Assembly: GCF_018917965.1 (NCBI RefSeq)
Contig: NZ_JAHLPP010000002.1
Coordinates: 1-64,000, forward strand
DNA from: Pseudoflavonifractor sp. MSJ-37
Lineage (GTDB): Bacteria; Bacillota; Clostridia; Oscillospirales; Oscillospiraceae
DNA: 64,000 bases
Direction of reading: 5' to 3'
A program made the position numbers and the translations under genes. A model generated the notes under the pieces. It saw only the letters and a list, made by a program, of their open reading frames with translations. It made no database searches and was not told where the DNA came from. This document shows, in pieces, positions 43,487 to 52,827 of this stretch (within the stretch, counting starts at the first letter, position 1; every line of letters starts with the position of its first letter).

Positions 43487-43524
43487 AAAAGGGGCCGCCG
43501 TCCATCCGGGCGGCGGCCCCTAAA
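43487..43524 (-). terminator. Terminator of cysK
   Basis: GGGGCCGCCG / CGGCGGCCCC (43491-43500 with 43511-43520), minus-strand tail TTTTCG; 39 bp past the cysK stop. Confidence 0.85.
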
Positions 43525-43562
43525 AATATCATATCACGGCCCGATCGGCCCGCGGCTCGTCA

Positions 43563-44495
<933 letters not shown>

Positions 44496-44608
44496 GGTGG
44501 TGTCCTCCTAAATTTATAGTATATGTTATTTTTTCTTCTCTATCATGGATCAGGGGCGCGGGTCTCCGCGGCGACATCGCCGGCCCGCTCGGATCGAGGT
44601 CTCCATCT

Positions 44609-44669
44609 CTATCAACCTCTCTGTCTGGTAGGTTGATAGGATTATATCGCCGATAAAGACGTTTGTCAA
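44609..44669 (-). promoter_or_regulatory. cysK promoter with Rrf2-type operator
   Basis: Minus-strand exact TTGACA (44669-44664), 17 bp, exact TATAAT (44646-44641), then one base and a perfect 10-bp inverted repeat CTATCAACCT-11-AGGTTGATAG (44639-44609). Compare the metY operator. The gap 44496-44817 holds this and the next terminator. Confidence 0.93.
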
Positions 44670-44745
44670 GGGGGTTTTATGACTTTCTTTCTCGATCCGG
44701 AAAAAATCGCTCCGCCGGTAGAACGACAGACGACGGCCAGGACCA

Positions 44746-44787
44746 GAAAGACGGTCCCTCCGATCTTTTGGGTCGGAGGGACCGTCT
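44746..44787 (-). terminator. Terminator of the GTPase-NYN gene
   Basis: AGACGGTCCCTCCGA / TCGGAGGGACCGTCT (44749-44763 with 44773-44787), minus-strand tail TTTCTGG; 30 bp after the stop. Confidence 0.75.
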
Positions 44788-44817
44788 CTTCTTCCTGTTC
44801 TCATACACCCGTGCGGC

Positions 44818-47463
44818 TCAGCTCTTCTCTTCTCCCATCCGGAAGCGGAGCTTGTCCAGGTGCCTGTTCTTCTGGTCGTTCTGGCGGATGAGGGCGGCGA
44901 TCTCGCCCTCGGCGGCTTCGATCTCCTGATGGAAGATCCGGGCGGACACCCGCAAAGCTCCATGGCCCAGGATGATGAGCTGTTCCGTGCCGTCGGAGGT
45001 GGCCACCCGGACCCGGTGCTTCCGGCCCAACTCATAGGTCACCTTCTCGATGTAGTTGTCCGCCGTCTCGGCTTCCTTCGTGTAGACCACATGGATGTTG
45101 TGGTATTTAGAGACGCTGCCCGGATTGCCCTTCACCTTGTAGGCATCGAACACCACGATCACCTCGCACTTCCGGTAGCCCTGATAGTTGCTCAGGATGT
45201 CCATCAGGGCCTTCCGGGCGGCGGAGAGGTCGTTCCGGGCGATGGCCTTCAGCTCGTCCCAGGCGTGGATGATGTTGTATCCGTCTACCAGCAGATACTC
45301 CGGCCCCCGGTCCAGGACCTGCACGTTGTACTTCCGGTCATCCAGGCTGGTCCGGGCGGGGGCCTTGGTCTGGGGCCGGAAGGCGTCCCGGCTGGTCTTA
45401 CCATAGGTCCGCTCATAGATGGCCTTCAGTTCCTCGTCCTGCTCCAGCGGATCGGAGGGCCCGCTCCGGCGGGCGGCGGGGCCGGACACGGCGGCGGGCT
45501 CCGGCGCGTCATCTCCCTCCGGCCGGAAGCCGCTGTCCACATGGGCGTGGGCCTTCACCTGATCCCACTTGACCACATAGCCCGCCCCGTGCGCGCAGAA
45601 CACTGAGTCGGGGGTGTTCTCCAGATCCCGCTCCGGGTCATAGCCGATCGACCGGATCACCGCCTCCGGGTCGTGGCAGGGCTCATAGCCCCGCAGGGTA
45701 CAGAACAGACGCCCCCGGCCCCTGGTGTAAGAGGCCACCTCCACCGCATAATCCCGGAGGGAGGCCACCGGGGCGGCTCCGGTGAGGACGGTCTCCTCCC
45801 CCGCCGTCTCCGGCGGCTGGAGCTCCGCTCCCCGGCGCTGGAGGTCGGTCATGGCCCGGCCGGACTGGGCCGCCGGGACCTCCAGCCGGAAGTCGTACCA
45901 GGGCTCCAGCAGGACGCTCTCCGCCTCCATGAGCCCCTGCCGGACCGCCCGGTAGGTAGCCTGCCGGAAGTCGCCGCCCTCGGTGTGCTTCTGGTGGGCC
46001 CGGCCCGCCAGGAGGGTGATCTTCATATCAGTGATGGGAGACCCGGTGAGCACGCCCACATGGGGCTTTTCCGCCAGATGGGTCAGGATCAGCCGCTGCC
46101 AGTTCCGATCCAGCATATCCTCACCGCACCGGGTGTCCAGCACCAGCCCGCTCCCCCTGGGACCAGGCTCCAGCAGGAGATGGACCTCGGCGTAGTGGCG
46201 CAGCGGCTCGAAGTGCCCCATGCCCTCCACCGGCGCGGCGATCGTCTCCCGGTAGACGATGCTCCCCGGGCCGAAGGAGACCGCCAGACCGAAGCGCTCC
46301 GCCACGATCCGCCTGAGGATCTCCAGCTGGACCTCGCCCATGAGCTGGACATGGATCTCCCGCAGGGCCTCGTTCCACATGATGTGGAGCTGGGGATCCT
46401 CCTCCTCCAGCTCCCGCAGGCGGCGGAGGGCCGTGTGGGGGTCCGTCCCCTCCGGCAGGTCCATCCGGTAGGTCAGCACCGGCTGGAGCAGAGGCGCCCG
46501 CCGTCCGGCCTCCCGGCCCAGGCCCTCCCCGGCAAAGGTGTGCGTGAGGCCGGTGACGGCGCACACGGTGCCCGCCTCCGCCCGGTCCACCGTCTGGAAC
46601 TTGGCCCCGGAGCAGATCCGGATCTGGTCGGCCTTTTCGGTCCAGGCCCCGTCGCCCTCCCCGCCGGAGAGGGCGTCCTTCACCTTCAGGACGCCGCCGG
46701 TGACCTTCAGATAGGTGAGCCGTTCCCCCCGGGCGTCCCGGCCGATCTTGAACACCCGGGCCCCGAACTCCGCCGGCCGCACCGGGGAAGGGCCGTAACG
46801 GACCAGCCCCCGCAGGAAGGGCTCCACGCCCTCCAGCTTCAGCGCCGAGCCGAACCAGCAGGGGAAGAGCTTCCGGGCGGCGATCATGTCCCGCAGGTCC
46901 CCGTCCTCCAGACGGCCCGTGTCCAGATAGCGCTCCATGGCCCCCTCGTCGCACAGGGCGGCCTGTTCCAAAAAGTCCGGATCCTCCCGGTCCCGGCCGA
47001 AGTCCACGCATCCCTCGGAGAGCAGGCTGTGGAGCTCCTCCAGCACCTTGTCCCGGTCCGCCCCGGCCAGATCCATCTTGTTGACGAAGAGGAACACCGG
47101 GACACGATAGCCCTCCAGCAGACGCCAGAGGGTGCGGGTATGGCTCTGCACCCCGTCGGTGCCGCTGATGACCAGGATGGCGCAGTCCAGCACCTGGAGG
47201 GTCCGCTCCATCTCGCTGGAGAAGTCCACATGACCGGGGGTGTCCAGCAGGGTGATCTCCACCCCGTCCAGCGGCAGGACGGCCTGCTTGGAGAAGATCG
47301 TGATCCCCCGCTCCCGCTCCAGGGCGTCCGTATCCAAAAAGGCATCCCGGTGGTCCACCCGCCCCAGGCGGCGCAGGACGCCGCCGGTGTAGAGCAGGCC
47401 CTCCGAGAGGGTGGTCTTCCCGGCGTCCACGTGGGCCATGATGCCTACGGTCAGTTTTTTCAT
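44818..47463 (-). CDS. EF-G/TetM-like translational GTPase fused to a Rae1/YacP-type NYN nuclease domain
   Basis: 881 aa. Residues 1 to about 640 are an EF-G-like ribosomal-protection factor: G1 AHVDAGKTTLS, DTPGHVDFSSE, VNKMDLAG, then EF-G-type domains (QLMGEVQLEILRRIV, REIHVQLMGEV). Residues about 650-720 are a flexible linker with ELKAIYERTYGK. Residues about 723-881 match Rae1/YacP: LLVDGYNIIHAWDEL, VIVVFDAYKVKG, TKEAETADNYIEKV, VATSDGTEQLIILGHGALR, with acidic residues near 727, 773 and 824. B. subtilis Rae1 cuts mRNA in the ribosomal A site. Start ATG at 47463. Not called a tetracycline resistance gene: the Tet(M) loop sequence is not recognisable. Confidence 0.88.
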   Translation of the reverse strand: MKKLTVGIMAHVDAGKTTLSEGLLYTGGVLRRLGRVDHRDAFLDTDALERERGITIFSKQAVLPLDGVEITLLDTPGHVDFSSEMERTLQVLDCAILVISGTDGVQSHTRTLWRLLEGYRVPVFLFVNKMDLAGADRDKVLEELHSLLSEGCVDFGRDREDPDFLEQAALCDEGAMERYLDTGRLEDGDLRDMIAARKLFPCWFGSALKLEGVEPFLRGLVRYGPSPVRPAEFGARVFKIGRDARGERLTYLKVTGGVLKVKDALSGGEGDGAWTEKADQIRICSGAKFQTVDRAEAGTVCAVTGLTHTFAGEGLGREAGRRAPLLQPVLTYRMDLPEGTDPHTALRRLRELEEEDPQLHIMWNEALREIHVQLMGEVQLEILRRIVAERFGLAVSFGPGSIVYRETIAAPVEGMGHFEPLRHYAEVHLLLEPGPRGSGLVLDTRCGEDMLDRNWQRLILTHLAEKPHVGVLTGSPITDMKITLLAGRAHQKHTEGGDFRQATYRAVRQGLMEAESVLLEPWYDFRLEVPAAQSGRAMTDLQRRGAELQPPETAGEETVLTGAAPVASLRDYAVEVASYTRGRGRLFCTLRGYEPCHDPEAVIRSIGYDPERDLENTPDSVFCAHGAGYVVKWDQVKAHAHVDSGFRPEGDDAPEPAAVSGPAARRSGPSDPLEQDEELKAIYERTYGKTSRDAFRPQTKAPARTSLDDRKYNVQVLDRGPEYLLVDGYNIIHAWDELKAIARNDLSAARKALMDILSNYQGYRKCEVIVVFDAYKVKGNPGSVSKYHNIHVVYTKEAETADNYIEKVTYELGRKHRVRVATSDGTEQLIILGHGALRVSARIFHQEIEAAEGEIAALIRQNDQKNRHLDKLRFRMGEEKS

Positions 47464-47470
47464 GCGATCA

Positions 47471-47523
47471 GTCCGTTCTGTCAGGATGGAGACCATTCTA
47501 CCACAGAACGGACGGGATGTCAC
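47471..47523 (-). promoter_or_regulatory. Promoter of the GTPase-NYN gene within an inverted repeat
   Basis: Minus-strand GTGACA (47523-47518), 17 bp, TAGAAT (47500-47495). A perfect 10-bp inverted repeat GTCCGTTCTG / CAGAACGGAC (47513-47504 with 47480-47471) flanks the -10 with 23 bp between the arms. The leader is only about 25 nt, so there is no room for a TetM-style attenuator. Confidence 0.7.
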
Positions 47524-47582
47524 CGATGGGAGCGGTGGGAAGGATGACCACAGCGCAGATACAAAGAGCCTCCTTGTCTGAA

Positions 47583-47623
47583 AACAGGCAGCGCACCCCC
47601 GGTCCATCACGGACCGGGGGCGC
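47583..47623 (-). terminator. Terminator of ppdK
   Basis: GCGCCCCCGGTCC / GGACCGGGGGTGCGC with one wobble, minus-strand tail TGCCTGTTTTC; 42 bp beyond the ppdK stop. Confidence 0.75.
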
Positions 47624-47664
47624 TACTTTATCCCTTCCTATACGCTTTTGGATGCTTTAGACGA

Positions 47665-50301
47665 TCACGCTCTCGGCTCCTTGATGGCGGCCTGAGCGGC
47701 GGCGAGGCGGGCGATGGGGACGCGGTAGGGGGAGCAGGACACATAGTCCAGGCCCACTTTGTGGCAGAACTCCACGCTGGAGGGGTCGCCGCCGTGCTCG
47801 CCGCAGATGCCCAGATGGATGTCGGGGCGGGTGGCGCGGCCCAGCTTGGCGGCCATGTCCACCAGCTTGCCCACGCCCTTCTGGTCCAGATGGGCGAAGG
47901 GGTCGGACTCATAGATCTTCTTGTCGTAGTAGTAGCTCAGGAACTTGCCGGCGTCGTCGCGGGAGAAGCCGAAGGTCATCTGGGTCAGGTCGTTGGTGCC
48001 AAAGGAGAAGAACTGGGCCTCCGTGGCGATCTCGTCGGCGGTGAGGGCCGCGCGGGGGATCTCGATCATGGTGCCCACCTCATACTTCATGGAGGAGCCG
48101 GCGGCGGCGATCAGCTTATCGGCGGTGGCCACCACCACGTCCTTCACGTACTTGAGCTCCTTGACCTCGCCCACCAGCGGGATCATGATCTCGGGGACCA
48201 TGTTCCAGTCCGGATGCCGGGCCTGCACGTTCAGGGCGGCGTTGATGACGGCGGTGGTCTGCATCTCGGCGATCTCCGGGTAGGAGACGGCCAGACGGCA
48301 GCCGCGGTGGCCCATCATGGGGTTGAACTCGTGGAGGGAGGCGATCACGTTGTGGAGCTTCTCCACGGTGATGCCCATCTCCCCGGCGATCTCCGCGATG
48401 TCCTCCTCCTTGGTGGGCAGGAACTCATGCAGGGGGGGATCCAGGAAGCGGATGACCACGGGGCAGCCCTCCATGGCCTCATAGATGCCCTCGAAGTCGC
48501 CCTGCTGGTAGGGCATGATCTTGGCCAGAGCCTTCTTGCGGTCCTCGGTGTTGTCCGCCACGATCATCTCGCGCATGGCCTTGATGCGGCTCTCCTCGAA
48601 GAACATATGCTCGGTGCGGCACAGGCCGATGCCCTGAGCGCCGAAGGCGCGGCCCTGGGCGGCGTCTCTGGGAGTGTCGGCGTTGGTGTAGACCATCAGC
48701 TGGCGGTACTTGTCGGCCCAGCCCATGAAGCGGCCGAAGTCGCCGGAGGACACGTCAGCGGGCACGGTGGGGATGGCCTCTCCGTAGATATTGCCGGTGG
48801 AGCCGTCCAGCGAGATGAACTCGCCCTCGTGATAGGTGCGGCCCGCCAAGGTGAACTGCTTATCGGCGTAGTCCACCACGATGTCGCCGCAGCCGGACAC
48901 ACAGCAGGTGCCCATGCCGCGGGCCACCACGGCGGCGTGGGAGGTCATGCCGCCGCGGACGGTGAGGATGCCCTCGGCCACCTGCATGCCCTCGATATCC
49001 TCAGGAGAGGTCTCCAGACGGACCAGGATGACCTTCTCGCCCCGCTCATGCCACTCCTTGGCCTCCTCGGCGGTGAAGACCACCTTGCCGCAGGCGGCGC
49101 CGGGGGAGGCGGCCAGGCCCTTGCCCACCACGGCGGCCTTCTTCAGCGCCGCGGCGTCGAACTGGGGATGGAGCAGGGAGTCCAGCTGCTTGGGCTCCAC
49201 CCGGAGGACGGCCTCCTTCTCGTCGATCATGCCCTCGTCCACCAGGTCCACAGCCACCTTCAGGGCGGCGGCGGCAGTGCGCTTGCCGTTGCGGGTCTGG
49301 AGCATATAGAGCTTGCCGTTCTCGATGGTGAACTCCATATCCTGCATATCCTTGTAGTGCTTCTCCAGCCGGTCGGCGATCTGGGCGAACTGGTCATAGA
49401 CCTCGGGCATCTCCTCGTGGAGCTTGGAGATAGGGGAGGGGGTGCGCACGCCGGCCACCACGTCCTCGCCCTGAGCGTTGATCAGGTACTCGCCGAACAG
49501 GGCCTTCTCGCCGGTGGCGGGGTTGCGGGTGAAGGCCACGCCGGTGCCGGAGCTGCTGCCGGAGTTGCCGAACACCATGGACTGCACGTTGACGGCGGTG
49601 CCCCAGTCGTAGGGGATCTCGTTCATGCGGCGGTAGACATTGGCGCGGGGATTGTCCCAGGACCGGAACACGGCCTTCACGGCCTCCATCAGCTGGACCT
49701 TGGGCTCCTGGGGGAAGTCCACGCCCTTCTCCCTCTTGTAGAAGTCCTTGAAGAGGCGGACCAGCTCCTTCATATCGTCGGTGTCCAGCTCGATATCCTG
49801 CTTGACGCCCTTCTTGGCCTTCACCTCATCGATGATCTCCTCGAAGCGCTTCTTGGAGAGCTCCATCACCACGTCGGAGAACATCTGGATGAAGCGGCGG
49901 TAGGAGTCATAGGCGAAGCGGGGGTTGTTGGTGAATTCCGCCAGGCCCACCACCACGGTGTCGTTGAGGCCCAGGTTGAGGATGGTGTCCATCATGCCGG
50001 GCATGGAGGCCCGGGCGCCGGAGCGGACCGACACCAGCAGGGGGTCGGAGGCGTCCCCAAACTTCTTTCCGGTGATGCCCTCCAGCTTGGACATATATTC
50101 CAGGATCTCGTCCTGGATCTCAGGAGCGATGGCCCGGCCGTCCTCGTAATAACGGGTACAGGCCTCGGTGGTCACGGTGAAGCCCTGGGGGACCGGCATC
50201 CCAAGATTGGTCATCTCAGCCAGGTTGGCGCCCTTGCCGCCCAGCAATTCCCGCATCTTCCCATTGCCTTCGCTGAACTGATATACGTATTTATGGCCCA
50301 T
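47665..50301 (-). CDS. ppdK: Pyruvate, phosphate dikinase
   Basis: 878 aa, full length. N-terminal ATP-grasp (YQFSEGNGKMRELLGGKGANLAEM), central phospho-His domain (TVRGGMTSHAAVVARGMG, with the catalytic His), and C-terminal PEP/pyruvate barrel (GICGEHGGDPSSVEFCHKVGLDYVSCSPYRVP). It interconverts pyruvate, ATP and phosphate with PEP, AMP and PPi, used in Clostridia for PPi-linked glycolysis. Own promoter and terminator. Confidence 0.97.
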   Translation of the reverse strand: MGHKYVYQFSEGNGKMRELLGGKGANLAEMTNLGMPVPQGFTVTTEACTRYYEDGRAIAPEIQDEILEYMSKLEGITGKKFGDASDPLLVSVRSGARASMPGMMDTILNLGLNDTVVVGLAEFTNNPRFAYDSYRRFIQMFSDVVMELSKKRFEEIIDEVKAKKGVKQDIELDTDDMKELVRLFKDFYKREKGVDFPQEPKVQLMEAVKAVFRSWDNPRANVYRRMNEIPYDWGTAVNVQSMVFGNSGSSSGTGVAFTRNPATGEKALFGEYLINAQGEDVVAGVRTPSPISKLHEEMPEVYDQFAQIADRLEKHYKDMQDMEFTIENGKLYMLQTRNGKRTAAAALKVAVDLVDEGMIDEKEAVLRVEPKQLDSLLHPQFDAAALKKAAVVGKGLAASPGAACGKVVFTAEEAKEWHERGEKVILVRLETSPEDIEGMQVAEGILTVRGGMTSHAAVVARGMGTCCVSGCGDIVVDYADKQFTLAGRTYHEGEFISLDGSTGNIYGEAIPTVPADVSSGDFGRFMGWADKYRQLMVYTNADTPRDAAQGRAFGAQGIGLCRTEHMFFEESRIKAMREMIVADNTEDRKKALAKIMPYQQGDFEGIYEAMEGCPVVIRFLDPPLHEFLPTKEEDIAEIAGEMGITVEKLHNVIASLHEFNPMMGHRGCRLAVSYPEIAEMQTTAVINAALNVQARHPDWNMVPEIMIPLVGEVKELKYVKDVVVATADKLIAAAGSSMKYEVGTMIEIPRAALTADEIATEAQFFSFGTNDLTQMTFGFSRDDAGKFLSYYYDKKIYESDPFAHLDQKGVGKLVDMAAKLGRATRPDIHLGICGEHGGDPSSVEFCHKVGLDYVSCSPYRVPIARLAAAQAAIKEPRA

Positions 50302-50334
50302 GTGACATTCCTCCTATAAACGTTGACACAAGGG

Positions 50335-50362
50335 ATTATACCATTCCGCCAAAGAAATGCAA
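50335..50362 (-). promoter_or_regulatory. Promoter of ppdK
   Basis: Minus-strand TATAAT (50340-50335) with TTGCAT (50362-50357) 16 bp upstream; 34 bp to the ppdK start. Confidence 0.65.
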
Positions 50363-50430
50363 GTAAAAGAGCGTTGGATCATGCAAGTCGAATAGAAGGA
50401 TAAGTGCCGGCATCCGTCTCCGAAAGCATG

Positions 50431-50461
50431 AAAAAACGGCTCTTTTCTCCAAAAAGAGCCG
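50431..50461 (-). terminator. Strong terminator without an assigned gene
   Basis: CGGCTCTTTT / AAAAGAGCCG (50452-50461 with 50437-50446), minus-strand tail TTTTTT. It stands 100 bp after another minus-strand terminator (50563-50610), so an unannotated short transcript may lie between. The gap 50302-50628 contains these signals and the ppdK promoter. Confidence 0.85.
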
Positions 50462-50562
50462 CTCAAAATATGGCAGAGCACCGTCACCTGCCCGATCTGA
50501 TCGCAGGAATTGATTCATTTTTGCAAACTGACCGGTTTTTACATATTCGGTACAGGCTGTGT

Positions 50563-50610
50563 CAAAAAGAGATCCCCGCTCGGGCGCGCAGGCTCCCGGA
50601 CGGGGATCTC
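50563..50610 (-). terminator. Terminator of the DUF4358 lipoprotein gene
   Basis: GAGATCCCCG / CGGGGATCTC (50601-50610 with 50569-50578), long loop with a second small stem, minus-strand tail TTTTTGACAC; 19 bp past the stop. Confidence 0.85.
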
Positions 50611-50628
50611 CTTCGTTTCAGGGGCGGC

Positions 50629-51108
50629 TCACTTCAGCGCGTCCACCGCCTTGCGGGCGGCGTCCGCATCGTTGGCCACGGCCAGCAGGACGGAACTGCC
50701 CCGCTGTTCCAGGACGGCGGCGTCCAGCTTGCTCACCTCATCGGGCTGGTAGGAGGCCAGAGCCTCCTTCTGATCGACCACCCGCTGTTCCAGCGCGGAG
50801 AGGGCGCTCTTGGCGGCATCCTCGCTGGTCATGGCGAACACCGCGATCTCCTCGGCGCCGGCGGTGGGTGTGGTATAGACGGCGCAGTCGGCCACATCAT
50901 CCGCGGAGATGTCATAGAGAGTACCGCAGGCCAGGTCCTTGTCCATCTGCTCCAGCGGCTCGGAGAAAGCGCCGGAATCCTGGAGGGCCTGAGCGGCGGA
51001 GGCGGGGTCGAAGGGGGCGGCGCCGGAGCCGGAGCCCCCGCAGGCGGTCAAGGTCAGGCACAGTACGGCGAGGAGGGGCAGGGACCGGCGGAGGATGGAT
51101 CTAAGCAT
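50629..51108 (-). CDS. DUF4358 family lipoprotein
   Basis: 159 aa. Lipoprotein signal LLAVLCLTLTACGG, then a single domain with GTLYDISADDVADCAVYTTPTAGAEEIAVFA and a C-terminal VLLAVANDADAARKAVDAL helix, as in DUF4358. Members often accompany SGNH hydrolases and MBOAT acyltransferases of the cell envelope; the SGNH gene is 39 bp upstream, but no MBOAT gene is here. Last gene of its run. Confidence 0.82.
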   Translation of the reverse strand: MLRSILRRSLPLLAVLCLTLTACGGSGSGAAPFDPASAAQALQDSGAFSEPLEQMDKDLACGTLYDISADDVADCAVYTTPTAGAEEIAVFAMTSEDAAKSALSALEQRVVDQKEALASYQPDEVSKLDAAVLEQRGSSVLLAVANDADAARKAVDALK

Positions 51109-51147
51109 GAGATGACTTCCTTTCTAGATGTAGGATGGATCGGCCCC

Positions 51148-52077
51148 TCACAGCTGGGAGGGGTCCACCACATGGTCCCGGAGATAGGCCAGCCAGGTCT
51201 GGTACCAGGCCTTGGTGAAGTGGACGCCGTCCACCGTATTCTCGGTGTCCAGCACCCCGTCGGGATCGCCCAGAGCGGAGAAGATGTCCAGCAGGACCAC
51301 CTTCTTCTCCTCCGCCAGCTGGCGGAAGATCTGGTTGTAGGTGTGGACCTTCTCGTTGCTCACATAGCTGGGCCAGTTCTTGGCGCACTGGATGGGGTCC
51401 ACCGGGGCCAGGTTTTGCAGATAGATGACGGCGTCGGGCTGGGTCTCCCGGACCCGGTCGATCAGGGCGGCGAACTTGTCGTGGAAACCCTGATCGTCAT
51501 AATAGCCCAGCTCGTTGACGCCCAGAGAGAGATAGACCTTCTTGTATTTGCCGCTCTCCCTGCTCAATGCGTCCACGATGGAATACTTGCTGCCCCCCAG
51601 CTCGATGAGCTTCTTGGGCTCCTGCTCCATCACGTCGAACACGGTGATGCCCTTGTAGCAGTAGAAGGACACGCCCTCGGCCTGGCTGATGCCGCTGTAC
51701 AGCTCCAGGCCCTCGGTCCGGGAGTCCCCGATGAAGAGGGCGTCGGAGAAATAGCTCAGGTCCACCTCCTCTGAGGCGGGGGCGGGCTGGCTGTAGTCGA
51801 AGGACCCGGAAGACGCGGGGGCAGAGGAGGCCGCCGGCTCTGTGCCGGGCTCGGCCGTGGGCTGGGCGCTCTGGGCGGCGGCCAAAGCGCTGGGGGGCGG
51901 GGTAGCCACGGAAGGGGCCACCGGGGTCACCGAAGGGGCGGCCGGAGCGGCGCTGGGCTCCGGCCCGCCGGACATGGCCCGGGTCAGGGTGGGGGCCATC
52001 AGGAGGCCGGCGCAGACCACCAGTCCGGCGGCCAGAAGGGGGAGAGAGGGGCGGCTGGGAGAGGGCTTGCGTGCCAT
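51148..52077 (-). CDS. Membrane-anchored SGNH/GDSL-type hydrolase
   Basis: 309 aa. N-terminal membrane anchor (about 12-33), a long Ala/Pro/Ser-rich linker to about 100, then an SGNH fold: block I ALFIGDSRTEGLELYSG with the nucleophile Ser, block III LGVNELGYY with Asn, block V TVDGVHFTKAWY with Asp and His. It acts outside the cell, probably on an acyl ester of the envelope. Paired with the DUF4358 lipoprotein. Confidence 0.85.
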   Translation of the reverse strand: MARKPSPSRPSLPLLAAGLVVCAGLLMAPTLTRAMSGGPEPSAAPAAPSVTPVAPSVATPPPSALAAAQSAQPTAEPGTEPAASSAPASSGSFDYSQPAPASEEVDLSYFSDALFIGDSRTEGLELYSGISQAEGVSFYCYKGITVFDVMEQEPKKLIELGGSKYSIVDALSRESGKYKKVYLSLGVNELGYYDDQGFHDKFAALIDRVRETQPDAVIYLQNLAPVDPIQCAKNWPSYVSNEKVHTYNQIFRQLAEEKKVVLLDIFSALGDPDGVLDTENTVDGVHFTKAWYQTWLAYLRDHVVDPSQL

Positions 52078-52100
52078 GGGTCGTTTACCTCATTTCTTGG

Positions 52101-52787
52101 TCAGGCCAGCAGGAGGGCCTGGAGCTGTTCATAGCAGGTGACGGTGTGGGTGGGATGGACGTTCCCGGAGGGGAGGTCCTTGGGGTCGTACCAGATGGCG
52201 TCCAGGCCGGCATCGAGGGCGCCCTGGATATCGGTGATCAGGTTGTCCCCAACCACCACGGCCCGGCTCGGGTCCCGGATGTCCATCTTTTGGAGGATGG
52301 CATCGAAGAAGGCCTTCTCCGGCTTGTGGTGCCCCAGCTCCCCGGAGATGAAGAGCCCGGAGAAATACGGCGGCAGAGGGGAACCCTCGAAGCGTGTCCG
52401 CTGGGCCTTGGCGTCTCCGTTGGTGACGATGGCCAGTGTACAGTGGGGGGCCAGCGCCCGGCACAGGTCCTCCGCGCCGGGAAGCAGATCGCTCCCGCGG
52501 CCCAGCCGGTCCAGATAGTCCCGGTTGAACTCCGCCGGGTCGTCCTGTCCGCCCATGATCTGGGAGAAGTAGGCGAAGCGCTGGATGAAGAGGCCGTCCT
52601 TGTCGATGGTCCCCTGGTCGAAGCGGTGCCACAGGGCCCGGTTGACCGCCAGATAGAGGGGGACGGTCACGTCATCGAAGGGGTAGCCGTGGGCCTCCAA
52701 CGTCTCCCGGAGGGCCCGGTGTTCCGCGGTGTCGAAGTCGAAGAGGGTGTTGTCGGCGTCGAAGAGGATGTAGTCATAGCGGGGCAT
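52101..52787 (-). CDS. YjjG-type HAD nucleotidase
   Basis: 228 aa. HAD motif I LFDADNTLFDFD (DxD pair; the N in DADNT is typical of YjjG), motif II AIVTNGDAKAQ, motif III Lys in GHHKPEKAFFD, motif IV VVVGDNLITDIQGALDAG. YjjG enzymes dephosphorylate pyrimidine nucleoside monophosphates, including non-canonical ones. It sits between thrE and the SGNH gene. Confidence 0.87.
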   Translation of the reverse strand: MPRYDYILFDADNTLFDFDTAEHRALRETLEAHGYPFDDVTVPLYLAVNRALWHRFDQGTIDKDGLFIQRFAYFSQIMGGQDDPAEFNRDYLDRLGRGSDLLPGAEDLCRALAPHCTLAIVTNGDAKAQRTRFEGSPLPPYFSGLFISGELGHHKPEKAFFDAILQKMDIRDPSRAVVVGDNLITDIQGALDAGLDAIWYDPKDLPSGNVHPTHTVTCYEQLQALLLA

Positions 52788-52827
52788 CGCGATCGGCTCC
52801 TTTCCAGATCGGAGATGGGCGGCAGGA

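Noticed and set aside
44818..47463. Calling the GTPase a tetracycline resistance gene such as tet(M) or tet(W)
   Set aside because: Only the general family matches; the drug-contacting loop sequence of Tet(M) is not recognisable and the C-terminus is a nuclease domain.
47761..50319. Long open frame of 852 codons opposite ppdK, and similar ones opposite bcd, spoIIE, metY and the GTPase gene
   Set aside because: They are antisense to genes with clear motifs, have low-complexity Gly/Ala/His/Asp-rich translations typical of high-GC shadow frames, and lack ribosome sites.
50336..50518. 60-codon frame between ppdK and the DUF4358 gene
   Set aside because: It runs through a strong terminator and the ppdK promoter, and has no ribosome site.
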